From Oscillospiraceae bacterium (lineage in GTDB: Bacteria > Bacillota_A > Clostridia > Oscillospirales > Oscillospiraceae), in the NCBI GenBank assembly GCA_902786615.1, contig CADADE010000020.1, positions 1 through 52,795 of the forward strand: a stretch of 52,795 nt of DNA. Direction: 5' to 3'. The notes beneath the pieces are model-generated. The model was not told where the DNA came from, searched no databases, and saw nothing but the letters and a program-made list of their open reading frames with translations. The translations under genes were made by a program, and so were the position numbers. Of this stretch, positions 14,043 to 22,686 are shown one piece after another. Position 1 is the stretch's first letter. Each line of letters opens with the position of its first letter.

Positions 14043-15538
14043 TCGTCTTCGTCGTCCTCTTCCCAGAGCGTTTCGTCAAAATTGGGCGTCCGTCCCGGCC
14101 GGCTGGGCTTCACCGGCGCGGGCTTTACCGGCTGTGCGGGCGCGCTGCGGCGGGCCTGCTGTACCGGCTGTGCGGGGCGCGGGGCGCGCGTCTCCGGCTG
14201 CGGCGCGGGGGCGCGTGTCTCCTGCGGCGGTTCCGGCGCGCGCGGTCGCGGCGGCTGGGCCTGCCTGGCCTGCTGGGCACGCTCACGCTCCAGCGCCTCC
14301 TGCCGCAGCTCCGCCTCGAAGCGGCGGCGGTAGGACTCGTAGCGCTTGCGCTCCTTCTCCTTGACGATGATCACCGCGGCGATCCCGCCGGCGACGGCCG
14401 CCACAAGCAGGATCTCCAGCACGATGATCCCCGCGCGGCGCGCGCGGTCGGAGAGGGCGATGGCGTGGGCGCGGCGCTCGGATTCGTTCTGCGGGGCCTG
14501 CTGGGTCACGGGCGTGGGCGTCGAGCGGGAGAAAAGCGAGGACTGCTGCGGCTGCGGCGTCTCGGCGGCGGCAGCCTGGGCCGCCTGCTCGGCGGCAAGG
14601 CGCGCGGCCTCCTGCGCCTGCTGCTCCTGCTGATAGGCGGCATACTGCGCGTCCACGCCGAGGGTGTAGTTCTTGAACAGGGCCGCGAGCTCCCCGATCA
14701 GGGCCTCGTGCCCGCCCACGTTTTTGGTCATGACGGTCAGCACAAAGGGGTGCTCGGTATAGACGATACCGGCGGTGTGGTTCCAGTCTGTCCCCTCGTT
14801 ATCGAGGTAGCTGCCGTATTTCTGCGCGATGTCATAGGGGTGCATCTCGTCGGGCAGACGGAAATAGTGGGCCTGCTCGGCCTTGAGGAGCTTGTCGGTC
14901 ACGCCGGGGAAGCGCTCCGGGGCCTTGTAAAGCGTCTCCAGGACCTGGGTCATATAGCGGGGGGAGAAGTAGCAATAGAGCATATAGCGCTCGTCGTAGC
15001 TGTCGAGGCGCGCGTACTGCTTGGCCTCCTCGCGCCAGGACTCGTCCCCGCCCAGGAAGGTGCGCACCTTATGGGCGTAGTCGTTGTTGGAGTAGACCAG
15101 GATGTATTCAAACACCGTGTCCAGATCCAGCCCGCCGATCTGCGTGTCGGGGGCGACCTCCCCGGAGCGGATGTGCTCGGAGAGTATCATCATCAGCGGC
15201 ACCTTGTACATGCTGCCGGGATAGAACCAGGCATCGGGGTTCATGAACCACTCGTCCCCCGTGGCCGTGTAGCAGTAGCCGATGCCTACGCGGTCGGCGG
15301 GGACATTCTTTTTGGCGAGAAATTCCTCCACCATTTCGGTGATGGCGGCATTGTCCAGAAAGCTGTCGCGCGGCGCCGCGGGCGCGTCCACGACCGGGGC
15401 CGCCGTCCCGAGAGAAGCCGATTCGTCAGGCGACACCCCCTTGATCTGCATTTGCTCCGCAAAAGCCGGCGCAGCCGCGCCCAGCATGAGCGCCAGGCAC
15501 ATCAGCCAGGTGAGAGCGCGAATCCAGTTTCGATTCAT
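14039..15538 (-). CDS. Beta-lactamase-fold membrane protein with Pro-rich tail
   Basis: 499 residues from ATG at 15538, preceded by GGAGGG and opening a signal peptide (MNRNWIRALTWLMCLALMLG..AFA). Residues 60-290 resemble class A beta-lactamases: Ser109-x-x-Lys112 (GSMYK) and Ser150-Asn-Asn-Asp (SDN-like). The third motif, usually KTG, is replaced by HTAG near 254, so classical beta-lactam hydrolysis is doubtful. A Gln/Ala coiled stretch, a membrane helix (370-392), then a Glu/Arg segment and a Pro/Arg tail to an acidic end follow. The tail is predicted inside, the enzyme domain outside. It is coupled to the permuted binding lipoprotein, suggesting a surface sensing pair (inference). Confidence 0.85.
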   Translation of the reverse strand: MNRNWIRALTWLMCLALMLGAAAPAFAEQMQIKGVSPDESASLGTAAPVVDAPAAPRDSFLDNAAITEMVEEFLAKKNVPADRVGIGYCYTATGDEWFMNPDAWFYPGSMYKVPLMMILSEHIRSGEVAPDTQIGGLDLDTVFEYILVYSNNDYAHKVRTFLGGDESWREEAKQYARLDSYDERYMLYCYFSPRYMTQVLETLYKAPERFPGVTDKLLKAEQAHYFRLPDEMHPYDIAQKYGSYLDNEGTDWNHTAGIVYTEHPFVLTVMTKNVGGHEALIGELAALFKNYTLGVDAQYAAYQQEQQAQEAARLAAEQAAQAAAAETPQPQQSSLFSRSTPTPVTQQAPQNESERRAHAIALSDRARRAGIIVLEILLVAAVAGGIAAVIIVKEKERKRYESYRRRFEAELRQEALERERAQQARQAQPPRPRAPEPPQETRAPAPQPETRAPRPAQPVQQARRSAPAQPVKPAPVKPSRPGRTPNFDETLWEEDDEDE

Positions 15539-15730
15539 TCCGACCAATTCCCTCCGTTTACACAAAATCTGCGTAAAATAATACAAAATATATTGTAGCA
15601 CAAGAAGCCGCTTTTGGATACTGGAAATTTTAAAAACATCAGGAGAGAAAATCTCTTTCCTTTTTCACCAAAACTGGTATAATGATAGCAACGATATTCT
15701 GCGATTTTTCACAAGCAAGGAGGAAGCAGC

Positions 15731-16282
15731 ATGGAACACACCCACCTGATCGAACGCCTGCGCGCGGGCAACCGCAGCTACCTGAACGGCGAGTTCGCGG
15801 GCGACGTTTCCGCCGCCGCCCGGGAAGAGACGGCCGCCCACGGCCAGCACCCCAGGGCCATCGTCATCGCCTGCTCGGACTCGCGCGTGATCCCGGAGGC
15901 CATCTTCTCCGCCGGGATCGGGGAGCTGTTCGTCATCCGCCTCGCGGGCAACGTACTCGACCGGCACCAGCTCGGCAGCATCGAATATGCCGCGGCGCAC
16001 CTGCACTGCCCGCTGATCCTGGTGCTCGGACACACCGGCTGCGGCGCGGTGAGCGCGGCGCTCTCCGGCGGGGGAGAGGGCTATATCCAGTACATCACGG
16101 ACGAGATCCTGCTCGCCGTGGGCAAGGAGCGCGATCCCGACCGCGCCTGCCGCCTGAACGTCCTGCATGCGGTGGAGACGATCCATCAGGCCTTTGCCGA
16201 TCACCCGGAGATCCCCTCTGCGGATCTGGACATCCGCGGCGCTGTCTACGATATCCGCAGCGGCGCGGTGGAGTGGCTTTGA
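15731..16282 (+). CDS. Beta-class carbonic anhydrase
   Basis: 183 residues. It interconverts CO2 and bicarbonate using zinc bound by Cys48 (CSDSR), His101 and Cys104 (HTGCG), with the Asp50-Arg52 dyad visible. The length fits the family, and there is no signal peptide, so it is cytosolic. AAGGAGG precedes ATG. TATAAT at 15678-15683 is a likely -10 box without a clear -35. The beta-CASP nuclease gene follows after 28 bp with its own GGAGG. Confidence 0.95.
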   Translation: MEHTHLIERLRAGNRSYLNGEFAGDVSAAAREETAAHGQHPRAIVIACSDSRVIPEAIFSAGIGELFVIRLAGNVLDRHQLGSIEYAAAHLHCPLILVLGHTGCGAVSAALSGGGEGYIQYITDEILLAVGKERDPDRACRLNVLHAVETIHQAFADHPEIPSADLDIRGAVYDIRSGAVEWL

Positions 16283-16310
16283 ATACAATGACGCAACGGA
16301 GGTGCCCTGT

Positions 16311-17915
16311 ATGAAAATAACGTTTCTCGGCGCAGCGCATGAAGTGACCGGCAGCTGCACCTATATCGAAGTGGGTGACAAGCGCGGACTCGTGGACTAC
16401 GGCATGGAGCAGGGGAAGAATCTCTTCGAGAATGAGCCGCTGCCCGTGAGTCCGGGCGAGCTGGACTTCGTCCTGCTGACCCACGCCCATATTGACCACT
16501 CAGGCCTGCTGCCGCTGCTGTGGAAGCAGGGCTTCCGCGGCTCGGTCTATACCAGCGCCGCCACGGTGCAGCTGTGCGACATCATGCTGCGCGACTCGGC
16601 CAACATCCAGCTGCAGGAGGCCACATGGAGGACCCGCAAGGCCCTGCGCGCCGGCAATGAGCCTGTCACGCCGCTCTACGATCTGGACGATGTGGAGGGC
16701 ATCATGTCCAGAATGATCCCCTGCTCCTATGACACGGTCATTCAGGTCAACGACTGCGTCTCCATCCGCCTGACCGACGTGGGCCACCTGCTGGGCTCTG
16801 CCGCCATCGAGGTGTGGCTGCGGGAAAACGGGGAGCAGCGCAAAATCTGTTTCTCCGGCGACGTCGGCAACCTTGACCAGCCCATCCTGCGCGACCCTCT
16901 GTTCGTGCGCGACACGCAGTATCTGGTCATCGAATCCACCTACGGCGACAGGCTCCACGCCCATGAGAGAACGGATTTTGTCCCGGCGCTCGCCGCCCGG
17001 ATCCAGGAGACGCTCGACCGGGGCGGCAACGTGGTCATCCCGTGCTTTGCCGTGGGCCGCACCCAGGAGATCCTCTACTTCCTGCGCGAGATCAAGGAGC
17101 GCGGCCTTGTCACGGGCCACGGCGACTTCCCCGTTTATGTGGACAGCCCCCTGGCCGTGGAGGCCACCAGCATCTTTCTACAGTGCGACACGCAATTTCT
17201 GGACGAGAAGACCCAGGCCATGATCCGCTCCGGGGTCAACCCCATCTTCTTCCCCGGCCTGGAGCTCGCGGTCTCTCAGGCGGAGTCCGTGGCCATCAAC
17301 GAGGACCGCACGCCCAAGGTCATCCTCTCCGCCAGCGGCATGTGCGACGCGGGCCGTATCCGCCACCACCTCAAGCACAATCTCTGGCGGCCGGAGTGCC
17401 GCATCCTCTTCGTGGGCTATCAGGCCGATGGCACCCTGGGCCGTATCCTGGTGGACGGGGTCAAAACGGTCAAGCTCTTTAACGAGGAGATCAGCGTCAG
17501 CGCGCAGATCGACGTGCTGCCCGGCGTCAGCGGCCATGCGGACAAGATGGGCCTGATCGCCTGGCTCAAGGGCTTTGAGAAAAAGCCGGAGCTCATTTTT
17601 GTAAACCACGGCGACCCCGACGCCGCCGACAGCTTCACCGAGTGCCTCAACAAGGAGCTGGGCTACCACGCCTTTGCCCCGTACAGCGGGACGCGCTTCG
17701 ACCTTCTGCGCGGCGAATTCGAGTACATTGCCGAGCCGCAGCCCATCGAATCCAGACGCGAGCCGAGCAGCAAGGCCGCCCGCCTCTTCCTGGCGCTGCT
17801 CGCCGCGGCGGAGCGCCTCATGCGCGCGTGCAGACGTATGGAGGGACACCCCAACAAGGAGCTGGTGAGGTTTACCAAAGAGATCGAGAAATTGTCGGAT
17901 TCCATGGAAAAATGA
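16311..17915 (+). CDS. Beta-CASP metallo-beta-lactamase-fold ribonuclease-like protein
   Basis: 534 residues. The zinc motif His58-x-His60-x-Asp62-His63 (THAHIDHSG), the later GHLLGSA and FSGDVGN segments, and the beta-CASP insert (IPCFAVGRTQEILYFL, VDSPLA, SGMCDAGRIRHHL, VSGHAD) place it with CPSF73/Ysh1-like RNA-processing exonucleases rather than RNase J. It probably cleaves RNA in the cytosol; the physiological substrate is unknown. A C-terminal helix-rich extension (about 470-534) is extra. ATG at 16311 is supported by GGAGG 9 bp upstream. Confidence 0.93.
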   Translation: MKITFLGAAHEVTGSCTYIEVGDKRGLVDYGMEQGKNLFENEPLPVSPGELDFVLLTHAHIDHSGLLPLLWKQGFRGSVYTSAATVQLCDIMLRDSANIQLQEATWRTRKALRAGNEPVTPLYDLDDVEGIMSRMIPCSYDTVIQVNDCVSIRLTDVGHLLGSAAIEVWLRENGEQRKICFSGDVGNLDQPILRDPLFVRDTQYLVIESTYGDRLHAHERTDFVPALAARIQETLDRGGNVVIPCFAVGRTQEILYFLREIKERGLVTGHGDFPVYVDSPLAVEATSIFLQCDTQFLDEKTQAMIRSGVNPIFFPGLELAVSQAESVAINEDRTPKVILSASGMCDAGRIRHHLKHNLWRPECRILFVGYQADGTLGRILVDGVKTVKLFNEEISVSAQIDVLPGVSGHADKMGLIAWLKGFEKKPELIFVNHGDPDAADSFTECLNKELGYHAFAPYSGTRFDLLRGEFEYIAEPQPIESRREPSSKAARLFLALLAAAERLMRACRRMEGHPNKELVRFTKEIEKLSDSMEK

Positions 17916-17935
17916 GGGTTCCAGCGGTTTTTGCG

Positions 17936-17964
17936 TTGACATAATTCCCTCGCTGTGCTACCAT
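17936..17964 (+). promoter_or_regulatory. Promoter of the pseudokinase-lectin gene
   Basis: TTGACA (17936-17941), a 17-bp spacer and TACCAT (17959-17964). The start region contains GTGCTA..TAGCAC, a small palindrome over the -10 box. Confidence 0.6.
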
Positions 17965-18013
17965 ATCCGTAGCACATTTCACAGCAAGCACGGTGTGCAA
18001 CAGGAGGAACAGC

Positions 18014-19621
18014 ATGTCAGGCCCTTCATTTGAACCGGAAAAAGCATTGGGAAAAAAGCTTACGGAGATGGACAAGCAGGAGCTGTGCGCCTTTGTCTCG
18101 GATCTTTGCCGCAGCGTCGTGGCGGAGGTCGGGTCCAGGGGACGCAGGGGCGGCATCTATCCCGAGAATATCTGCCTCGACGAACAGGGCAGAATCGCCA
18201 TCGGCCCCGCGGGGAAAGGCCCCTGGGAGGGGCAGGAGCTGGACTTTATCGCGCCCGAGCAGTATTGGAACGGGCAGCTCTCCGCCGCGTCGGACGTGTA
18301 TTCCGTGGGTCTTCTGATGTACTATGCCGTAAACGGCGGCAAGCTCCCGATGGAAGGGGAGTGCAGGGACCCCCAGCTCCGCCGCATGGGCGGCGGCAAC
18401 CCCCAGGCCCCCAAGAGCGCCGGAAGACGCCTCGGCACCATTATTGAAAAATGCCTGCGCTTTAAGCCCGCCGAGCGCTACCAGACGCTCGAAGAGCTGC
18501 GCGTGGTGGTCGACAGCTGCCTGAAAAAGCTCTACCTCGGCGGCGTGCCCAGCTCCGAGGCGATCTTCAAAAAGAATGACGACGACCTCAACGACGTGGA
18601 GCGCATGATGGTCGGCATCATCGAAAAGGATGAGGACGCGGCCATCGAAAAGGCGGAGGATTTCCCGACCGAGGAGCCGGAGGACGGCGTCAAGGTCTAT
18701 AAGCCCGCGCCGAAAACCGCCCAGAAGGAGATCATCTCAAACAAGCAGGCGGATATGCTGGCGAAAAAGATGATGGAGACCGCAAGCCCCGCCGCGCCGA
18801 AGCTCGACAGCGACGAAGTGCTGCGGCCGGTCACCATTTCCCAAAACGCGGCCCGCACCTCGCCCGCAGTACAATATAAGCTCAAGACAGACAGAGAAAG
18901 GAAGATTGCAGAAGAGGTGAAAAAGCGCAGAAGAAGACCGCTGGCCGTGATTCTCGTGCTGTGCGCGGTGCTCGTGATGGTGGCGATCATCATGAACGCC
19001 ATGCTGAGAGATTATGAGCGGGAGAGCAGCAGGCCCGACCCGATGCTCCAGACCGTGGCGCCCGTGACGGCGACAAACGATCCTTACGCGGGAGAGCCCA
19101 TGCCCACGCCGGAGCAGATCCGCCTCGAGGACTTCAACACCACAACGCCTGGCCCCAGCGTGACCATGGATATCGGCATTCTTCCGGAGCCTGAGATCGT
19201 CACGCCCGTGCACGGCTATCAGGTCATCAAGGACAATGTGAGCTGGACAAAGGCAAAGGCCGCCTGCGAGAGACTCGGCGGACACCTGGTCATCATCAAC
19301 GATGAGGATGAGTTCAACGAGGTCACGCGCCTTGCCGACGCGCAGGGTCTCATCTACGTCTGGATCGGCGCGCACCGCGTCGGCGGCGTGGAAAAGTGGG
19401 AGGACGGACGCGATCTCACCGAGGGCTACGTCAAGTGGGCCCGGGGCGAGCCGACCTATATCGATCGCAACGACCAGGTAGCCGAGGACTTTATCATGCT
19501 CTGGAAAAATAACGGCGACTGGGTTTACAACGACAACCGCGACGACCCCTATGCCGACTACCCGGATATGTTTGAAGGCATCATCGGCTACGTCTGCGAG
19601 TTCAACGACAGCGCGGCGTAA
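18014..19621 (+). CDS. Pseudokinase / transmembrane / C-type lectin fusion protein
   Basis: 535 residues. Residues 1-180 look like the C-lobe of a Ser/Thr kinase: IYPENICLDEQGRIAI replaces the HRDLKPEN loop, then IAPEQYWNGQ, SDVYSVGLLMYY and KCLRFKPAERYQTLEEL. The ATP-binding N-lobe, HRD Asp and DFG are absent, so it should be catalytically dead. A charged linker leads to one membrane helix (about 307-332). The outside part ends in a C-type lectin fold (about 396-535: WTKAKAACERLGGHLVIIND, WIGAHR, GDWVYND, GYVCEF). It could relay an external ligand to a cytosolic partner. The gene stands alone with promoter and terminator. ATG 18014 follows GGAGG. Confidence 0.85.
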   Translation: MSGPSFEPEKALGKKLTEMDKQELCAFVSDLCRSVVAEVGSRGRRGGIYPENICLDEQGRIAIGPAGKGPWEGQELDFIAPEQYWNGQLSAASDVYSVGLLMYYAVNGGKLPMEGECRDPQLRRMGGGNPQAPKSAGRRLGTIIEKCLRFKPAERYQTLEELRVVVDSCLKKLYLGGVPSSEAIFKKNDDDLNDVERMMVGIIEKDEDAAIEKAEDFPTEEPEDGVKVYKPAPKTAQKEIISNKQADMLAKKMMETASPAAPKLDSDEVLRPVTISQNAARTSPAVQYKLKTDRERKIAEEVKKRRRRPLAVILVLCAVLVMVAIIMNAMLRDYERESSRPDPMLQTVAPVTATNDPYAGEPMPTPEQIRLEDFNTTTPGPSVTMDIGILPEPEIVTPVHGYQVIKDNVSWTKAKAACERLGGHLVIINDEDEFNEVTRLADAQGLIYVWIGAHRVGGVEKWEDGRDLTEGYVKWARGEPTYIDRNDQVAEDFIMLWKNNGDWVYNDNRDDPYADYPDMFEGIIGYVCEFNDSAA

Positions 19622-19625
19622 TGCC

Positions 19626-19659
19626 AAAAGACCCGCGGGACGCGTCCCGCGGGTCTTTT
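19626..19659 (+). terminator. Terminator after the pseudokinase-lectin gene
   Basis: AAAAGACCCGCGGG pairs with CCCGCGGGTCTTTT around 6 bases. Confidence 0.88.
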
Positions 19660-19696
19660 GCGCCCGTCGATGAAAGCTTCGATCAAAACCGAAAAG

Positions 19697-19721
19697 AGCC
19701 CGTCCCTTTTGGGACAGGCTC
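19697..19721 (-). terminator. Terminator after rpmB
   Basis: GAGCC-GTCCC pairs with GGGAC-GGCTC around a 4-base loop; on the minus strand TTTTCGGTTTT follows. Confidence 0.7.
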
Positions 19722-19742
19722 GTTTCGGGTAATTTTTTTCAA

Positions 19743-19931
19743 TTACACAGCGCGGGCGACCTTGCCGCTGCGCAGGCAGCGGGTGCAGACGTAGACGTGC
19801 TTGGGAGAGCCGTCGACGATGGCCTTGACGCGCTTCACATTGGGCTTCCAGGTACGGTTGGACCGTCTGTGAGAATGGCTGACCTTAATGCCAAAGGTAA
19901 CGCCCTTATCGCAGAATTCGCACTTCGCCAT
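19743..19931 (-). CDS. rpmB: Ribosomal protein bL28, zinc-ribbon form
   Basis: 62 residues (MAKCEFCDKGVTFGIKVSHS start). Two Cys pairs, CEFC and CTRC, form the zinc ribbon of the C+ type; many bacteria carry a zinc-free version under zinc limitation. The large-subunit location is known for the family. ATG at 19931 with AAGGAGG upstream is chosen over the in-frame ORF start at 19979. It is transcribed alone, divergently from hprK. Confidence 0.97.
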   Translation of the reverse strand: MAKCEFCDKGVTFGIKVSHSHRRSNRTWKPNVKRVKAIVDGSPKHVYVCTRCLRSGKVARAV

Positions 19932-19981
19932 GGATGAAGCACCTCCTTGCATGTGTTGACTGTCTGCAAGACAGCTCATTT

Positions 19982-20010
19982 ATAATAGCAGATCGACCAC
20001 ACAAATGCAA
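19982..20010 (-). promoter_or_regulatory. Promoter of rpmB
   Basis: On the minus strand TTGCAT (20005-20010), a 17-bp spacer and TATTAT (19982-19987). Confidence 0.6.
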
Positions 20011-20076
20011 GGAAAATTTTGAAGTTTGGCGGAAAAAAGTTTTTTTGCATTCAACGCCCGGATGCGTGGAAAGGAC

Positions 20077-20105
20077 TTGCCAAAAGTCAGAAAAATGGGT
20101 AATAT
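20077..20105 (+). promoter_or_regulatory. Promoter of the hprK-murB cluster
   Basis: TTGCCA (20077-20082), a 17-bp spacer and TAATAT (20100-20105), about 33 bp before the hprK start. Confidence 0.55.
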
Positions 20106-20137
20106 ATGTTTTACGATAAGAATAAGAAAGGATAAGT

Positions 20138-21088
20138 GTGAGGCATATGCGCAGCAAGTATTCCGTCAAACTGAAAAAAATCATCGAGAGGCACGGCGGC
20201 ATCACGGCCCTGCACCTGTCCTCCGATTATGAAGAGGCGCTGGTCACCACCTCGGACGTGAACCGTCCCGCCCTGCAGCTCACCGGCTTTTACGATTACT
20301 TTGACCCGAGCCGCATCCAGATCATCGGCCGTGTTGAAAGCACCTATCTTGACTGCCTCCCTCCTGAAGAGCGCCTGACCACCTTTGAGCGCTTCATGCA
20401 GCATGACATCGCGGCGCTGGTGTTCTGCCACGGTGTGCAGCCCTTCCCGGAGTGCATCGAGATGGCGCAGAAATATGACCGCAGCGTCTTCATCACGGAC
20501 GAGGACACCTCGGAATTTCAGGCCGACCTGATCCACTCCCTGCAGAAGTACCTGGCCCCGCGCGTGACGGTACACGGCGTGCTGGTGGAAATCTACGGCG
20601 AGGGGGTGCTGCTCATGGGCGACAGCGGCATCGGCAAGAGCGAGACGGCGCTGGAGCTTGTCAAGCGCGGCCATCGCCTCATCGCGGACGACGCGGTGGA
20701 GATCCGCCGCGTGAGCCGCCACTCGCTCATCGGCAGCGCGCCGGAGCTGATCCGCTATTACATGGAGCTGCGCGGCATCGGCGTCGTCAATGTGCGGCAC
20801 CTGTTCGGCATGGGCGCTGTCAAGCCCGAGAGCAATGTCGATCTCTGCATCCAGATGGAGCCCTGGGACAACAACAAGGCCTATGACCGCCTCGGCCTCA
20901 CCAATGAGAGCACAAGCTTTGTCGGCGTCGATATCCCGCAGGTGACCATCCCCGTGCGCCCGGGGCGCAACCTCGCCGTCATCATGGAGCTTGCCGCCAT
21001 GAACAACCGCCAGAAGAAGATGGGCTACAACGCCGCCGCGGCCCTCGCCATGGAGCACGACGCGGCCATCGACGCGGGACTGTTTTAA
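20138..21088 (+). CDS. hprK: HPr kinase/phosphorylase
   Basis: About 316 residues. It phosphorylates HPr on Ser46 and reverses this, controlling carbon catabolite repression in Firmicutes. The Walker A loop GDSGIGKS and the family signature around ELRGIGVVNVRHLFG are intact, with the DRK-type N-terminal domain before them. The start is ambiguous: GTG 20138 has AAAGGA at a 5-base spacer, while ATG 20147 adds a methionine start but has poor spacing. murB follows after 64 bp. The usual hprK-murB-rapZ-whiA neighbourhood supports the call. Confidence 0.96.
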   Translation: MRHMRSKYSVKLKKIIERHGGITALHLSSDYEEALVTTSDVNRPALQLTGFYDYFDPSRIQIIGRVESTYLDCLPPEERLTTFERFMQHDIAALVFCHGVQPFPECIEMAQKYDRSVFITDEDTSEFQADLIHSLQKYLAPRVTVHGVLVEIYGEGVLLMGDSGIGKSETALELVKRGHRLIADDAVEIRRVSRHSLIGSAPELIRYYMELRGIGVVNVRHLFGMGAVKPESNVDLCIQMEPWDNNKAYDRLGLTNESTSFVGVDIPQVTIPVRPGRNLAVIMELAAMNNRQKKMGYNAAAALAMEHDAAIDAGLF

Positions 21089-21152
21089 TCCATTGCGATT
21101 TTTGTGCGAAAGCTTGCTGCAATAACAATTTTTCATGTTCAGGAGAAGCAAC

Positions 21153-22136
21153 ATGGAGCAACTCGAACTTGCCATACAGGAGATCAGGGAGAAGCTGCCG
21201 GGACTCGCGCTTTATGAAAATGAGCCCATGTCCGCCCACAGCTCCTTTCGCATCGGCGGGCCCGTGCGGGCGCTGGCCGTGCCGCAGGATGTGACAGGGC
21301 TCACGCAGATCTGCTATCTGCTGAAAAAGCATGAGCTGGCCCCCTACATCCTCGGCAACGGGACGAATATTCTTTTCCCGGACGAGGGATTGAAGGATCT
21401 CTTCATGATCTCGACGGAAAAGCTCACAAAGCTCTTTCTCCTGCCGGACGGCGCCATCTATGCCGAGGCCGGGGTGCCGCTTTCCAGGCTCGCGGGCTTC
21501 GCCCAGCAAAACGGGCTGACCGGGCTGGAGTTTGCCTCCGGCATTCCCGGCAGCGTGGGCGGCGGCCTGATGATGAACGCCGGGGCCTACGGCGGAGAGC
21601 TCAAGGACGTGGTGGAGAGCGTGGTGATCCAGTTCCTGCCCGAACAGGCGCTTTACGAGCTGACGAGAGAACAGTGCGCCTTCGGCTACCGCAGCAGCTA
21701 CTTCCAGAAAACGCCGGGCTGCGTGATCGTGAGCGCGGTGTTTCGCCCGGAAAAGGGCGAGCCGGAGGCCATCGCGGAGAAAATGCGGGAGCTCAACGCG
21801 AAGCGCCGCGAAAAGCAGCCGCTGGATCTGCCCTCGGCGGGCAGCGCCTTCAAGCGGCCCGAGGGGCACTTTGCCGCCGCCCTGATCGACGAGGCGGGCC
21901 TCAAGGGCTATACGGTCGGCGGGGCGCAGGTGTCCGAAAAGCACGCTGGCTTTATCGTGAATATCGGCGGGGCCACGTCCCACGACGTGCATGAGCTGAT
22001 GAAGCACATACGCCGCACGGTCTATGAGCACAGCGGGGTCGTGCTCGAGCCGGAGATGATCCTGCTCCCGCCCGACTACAGGCTCGAAGACCACGGCCCC
22101 CAGATCCCGCTACACCGGATTTGGGGCGAACAGTGA
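21153..22136 (+). CDS. murB: UDP-N-acetylenolpyruvoylglucosamine reductase
   Basis: 327 residues. This FAD enzyme reduces UDP-GlcNAc-enolpyruvate to UDP-MurNAc with NADPH in peptidoglycan precursor synthesis. The FAD segment (LGNGTNILFPDEG), IPGSVGGGLMMNAGAYGGE, the catalytic region YRSSYF and the PSAGSAFKRPEG / HAGFIVN motifs identify a type II MurB. ATG 21153 follows AGGAGA; an in-frame upstream ATG at 21135 lacks a site. Confidence 0.96.
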   Translation: MEQLELAIQEIREKLPGLALYENEPMSAHSSFRIGGPVRALAVPQDVTGLTQICYLLKKHELAPYILGNGTNILFPDEGLKDLFMISTEKLTKLFLLPDGAIYAEAGVPLSRLAGFAQQNGLTGLEFASGIPGSVGGGLMMNAGAYGGELKDVVESVVIQFLPEQALYELTREQCAFGYRSSYFQKTPGCVIVSAVFRPEKGEPEAIAEKMRELNAKRREKQPLDLPSAGSAFKRPEGHFAAALIDEAGLKGYTVGGAQVSEKHAGFIVNIGGATSHDVHELMKHIRRTVYEHSGVVLEPEMILLPPDYRLEDHGPQIPLHRIWGEQ

Positions 22137-22211
22137 CCCGTGATGAACATAAAAAATAAAGACACAGAGCCGTGAGATTTTCTCTTTACGTCCTGATTTT
22201 TGGAGGCAATT

Positions 22212-22619
22212 ATGATGAAACGTGTTTTTGCCATCCTCTTTGCGCTGATTCTGGCACTTTCCCTCGTTCCTGCTGCAGCAGCACAGGTGGGGTACTCAAG
22301 TCCAAATGAATTGGAGGACGGCGCTTTCTATACAAAAGAGGATATGCTTGCCATGTATGAGCTTGGCTATAACGACGGTCTGAAAGCTGCAAAGTCTGAA
22401 ACCGGCGCTGACCTCACGTTGGTGACAAAAACGGGTTCTGCCGACTCCAATACACTCTCAGGCATTACCTATGTTGTCAACACCAACACAGAAAAATTTC
22501 ACTATCCGACTTGTAAGAGTGTTGACAAGATTAAAGAAAAAAATAGGATGGATTTTTCCGGCACTCGTGAGGAACTGATCGCCGCCGGGTATTCACCGTG
22601 CGGCAGTTGTAAGCCGTGA
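22212..22619 (+). CDS. Small secreted Ada-type zinc-binding-like protein
   Basis: 135 residues with a signal peptide (MMKRVFAILFALILALSLVP, cut after AAA). Residues 85-135 (TYVVNTNTEKFHYPTC, KIKEKNRMDF, AAGYSPCGSCKP) match the small Cys-rich module often found at the end of secreted nucleases and ComEC-like proteins, related to the Ada zinc domain. Here it stands without a nuclease. GGAGG lies 5 bp before ATG. The gene is visibly more A/T-rich than murB and rapZ on either side, so it looks like a recent insertion into a conserved cluster. Function unknown. Confidence 0.82.
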   Translation: MMKRVFAILFALILALSLVPAAAAQVGYSSPNELEDGAFYTKEDMLAMYELGYNDGLKAAKSETGADLTLVTKTGSADSNTLSGITYVVNTNTEKFHYPTCKSVDKIKEKNRMDFSGTREELIAAGYSPCGSCKP

Positions 22620-22686
22620 GATCGGAAACGCACAGAGCCTCTCAAAAAACGGTAAAAACACTCCACTAAAAAAAGAGGAATAATGT

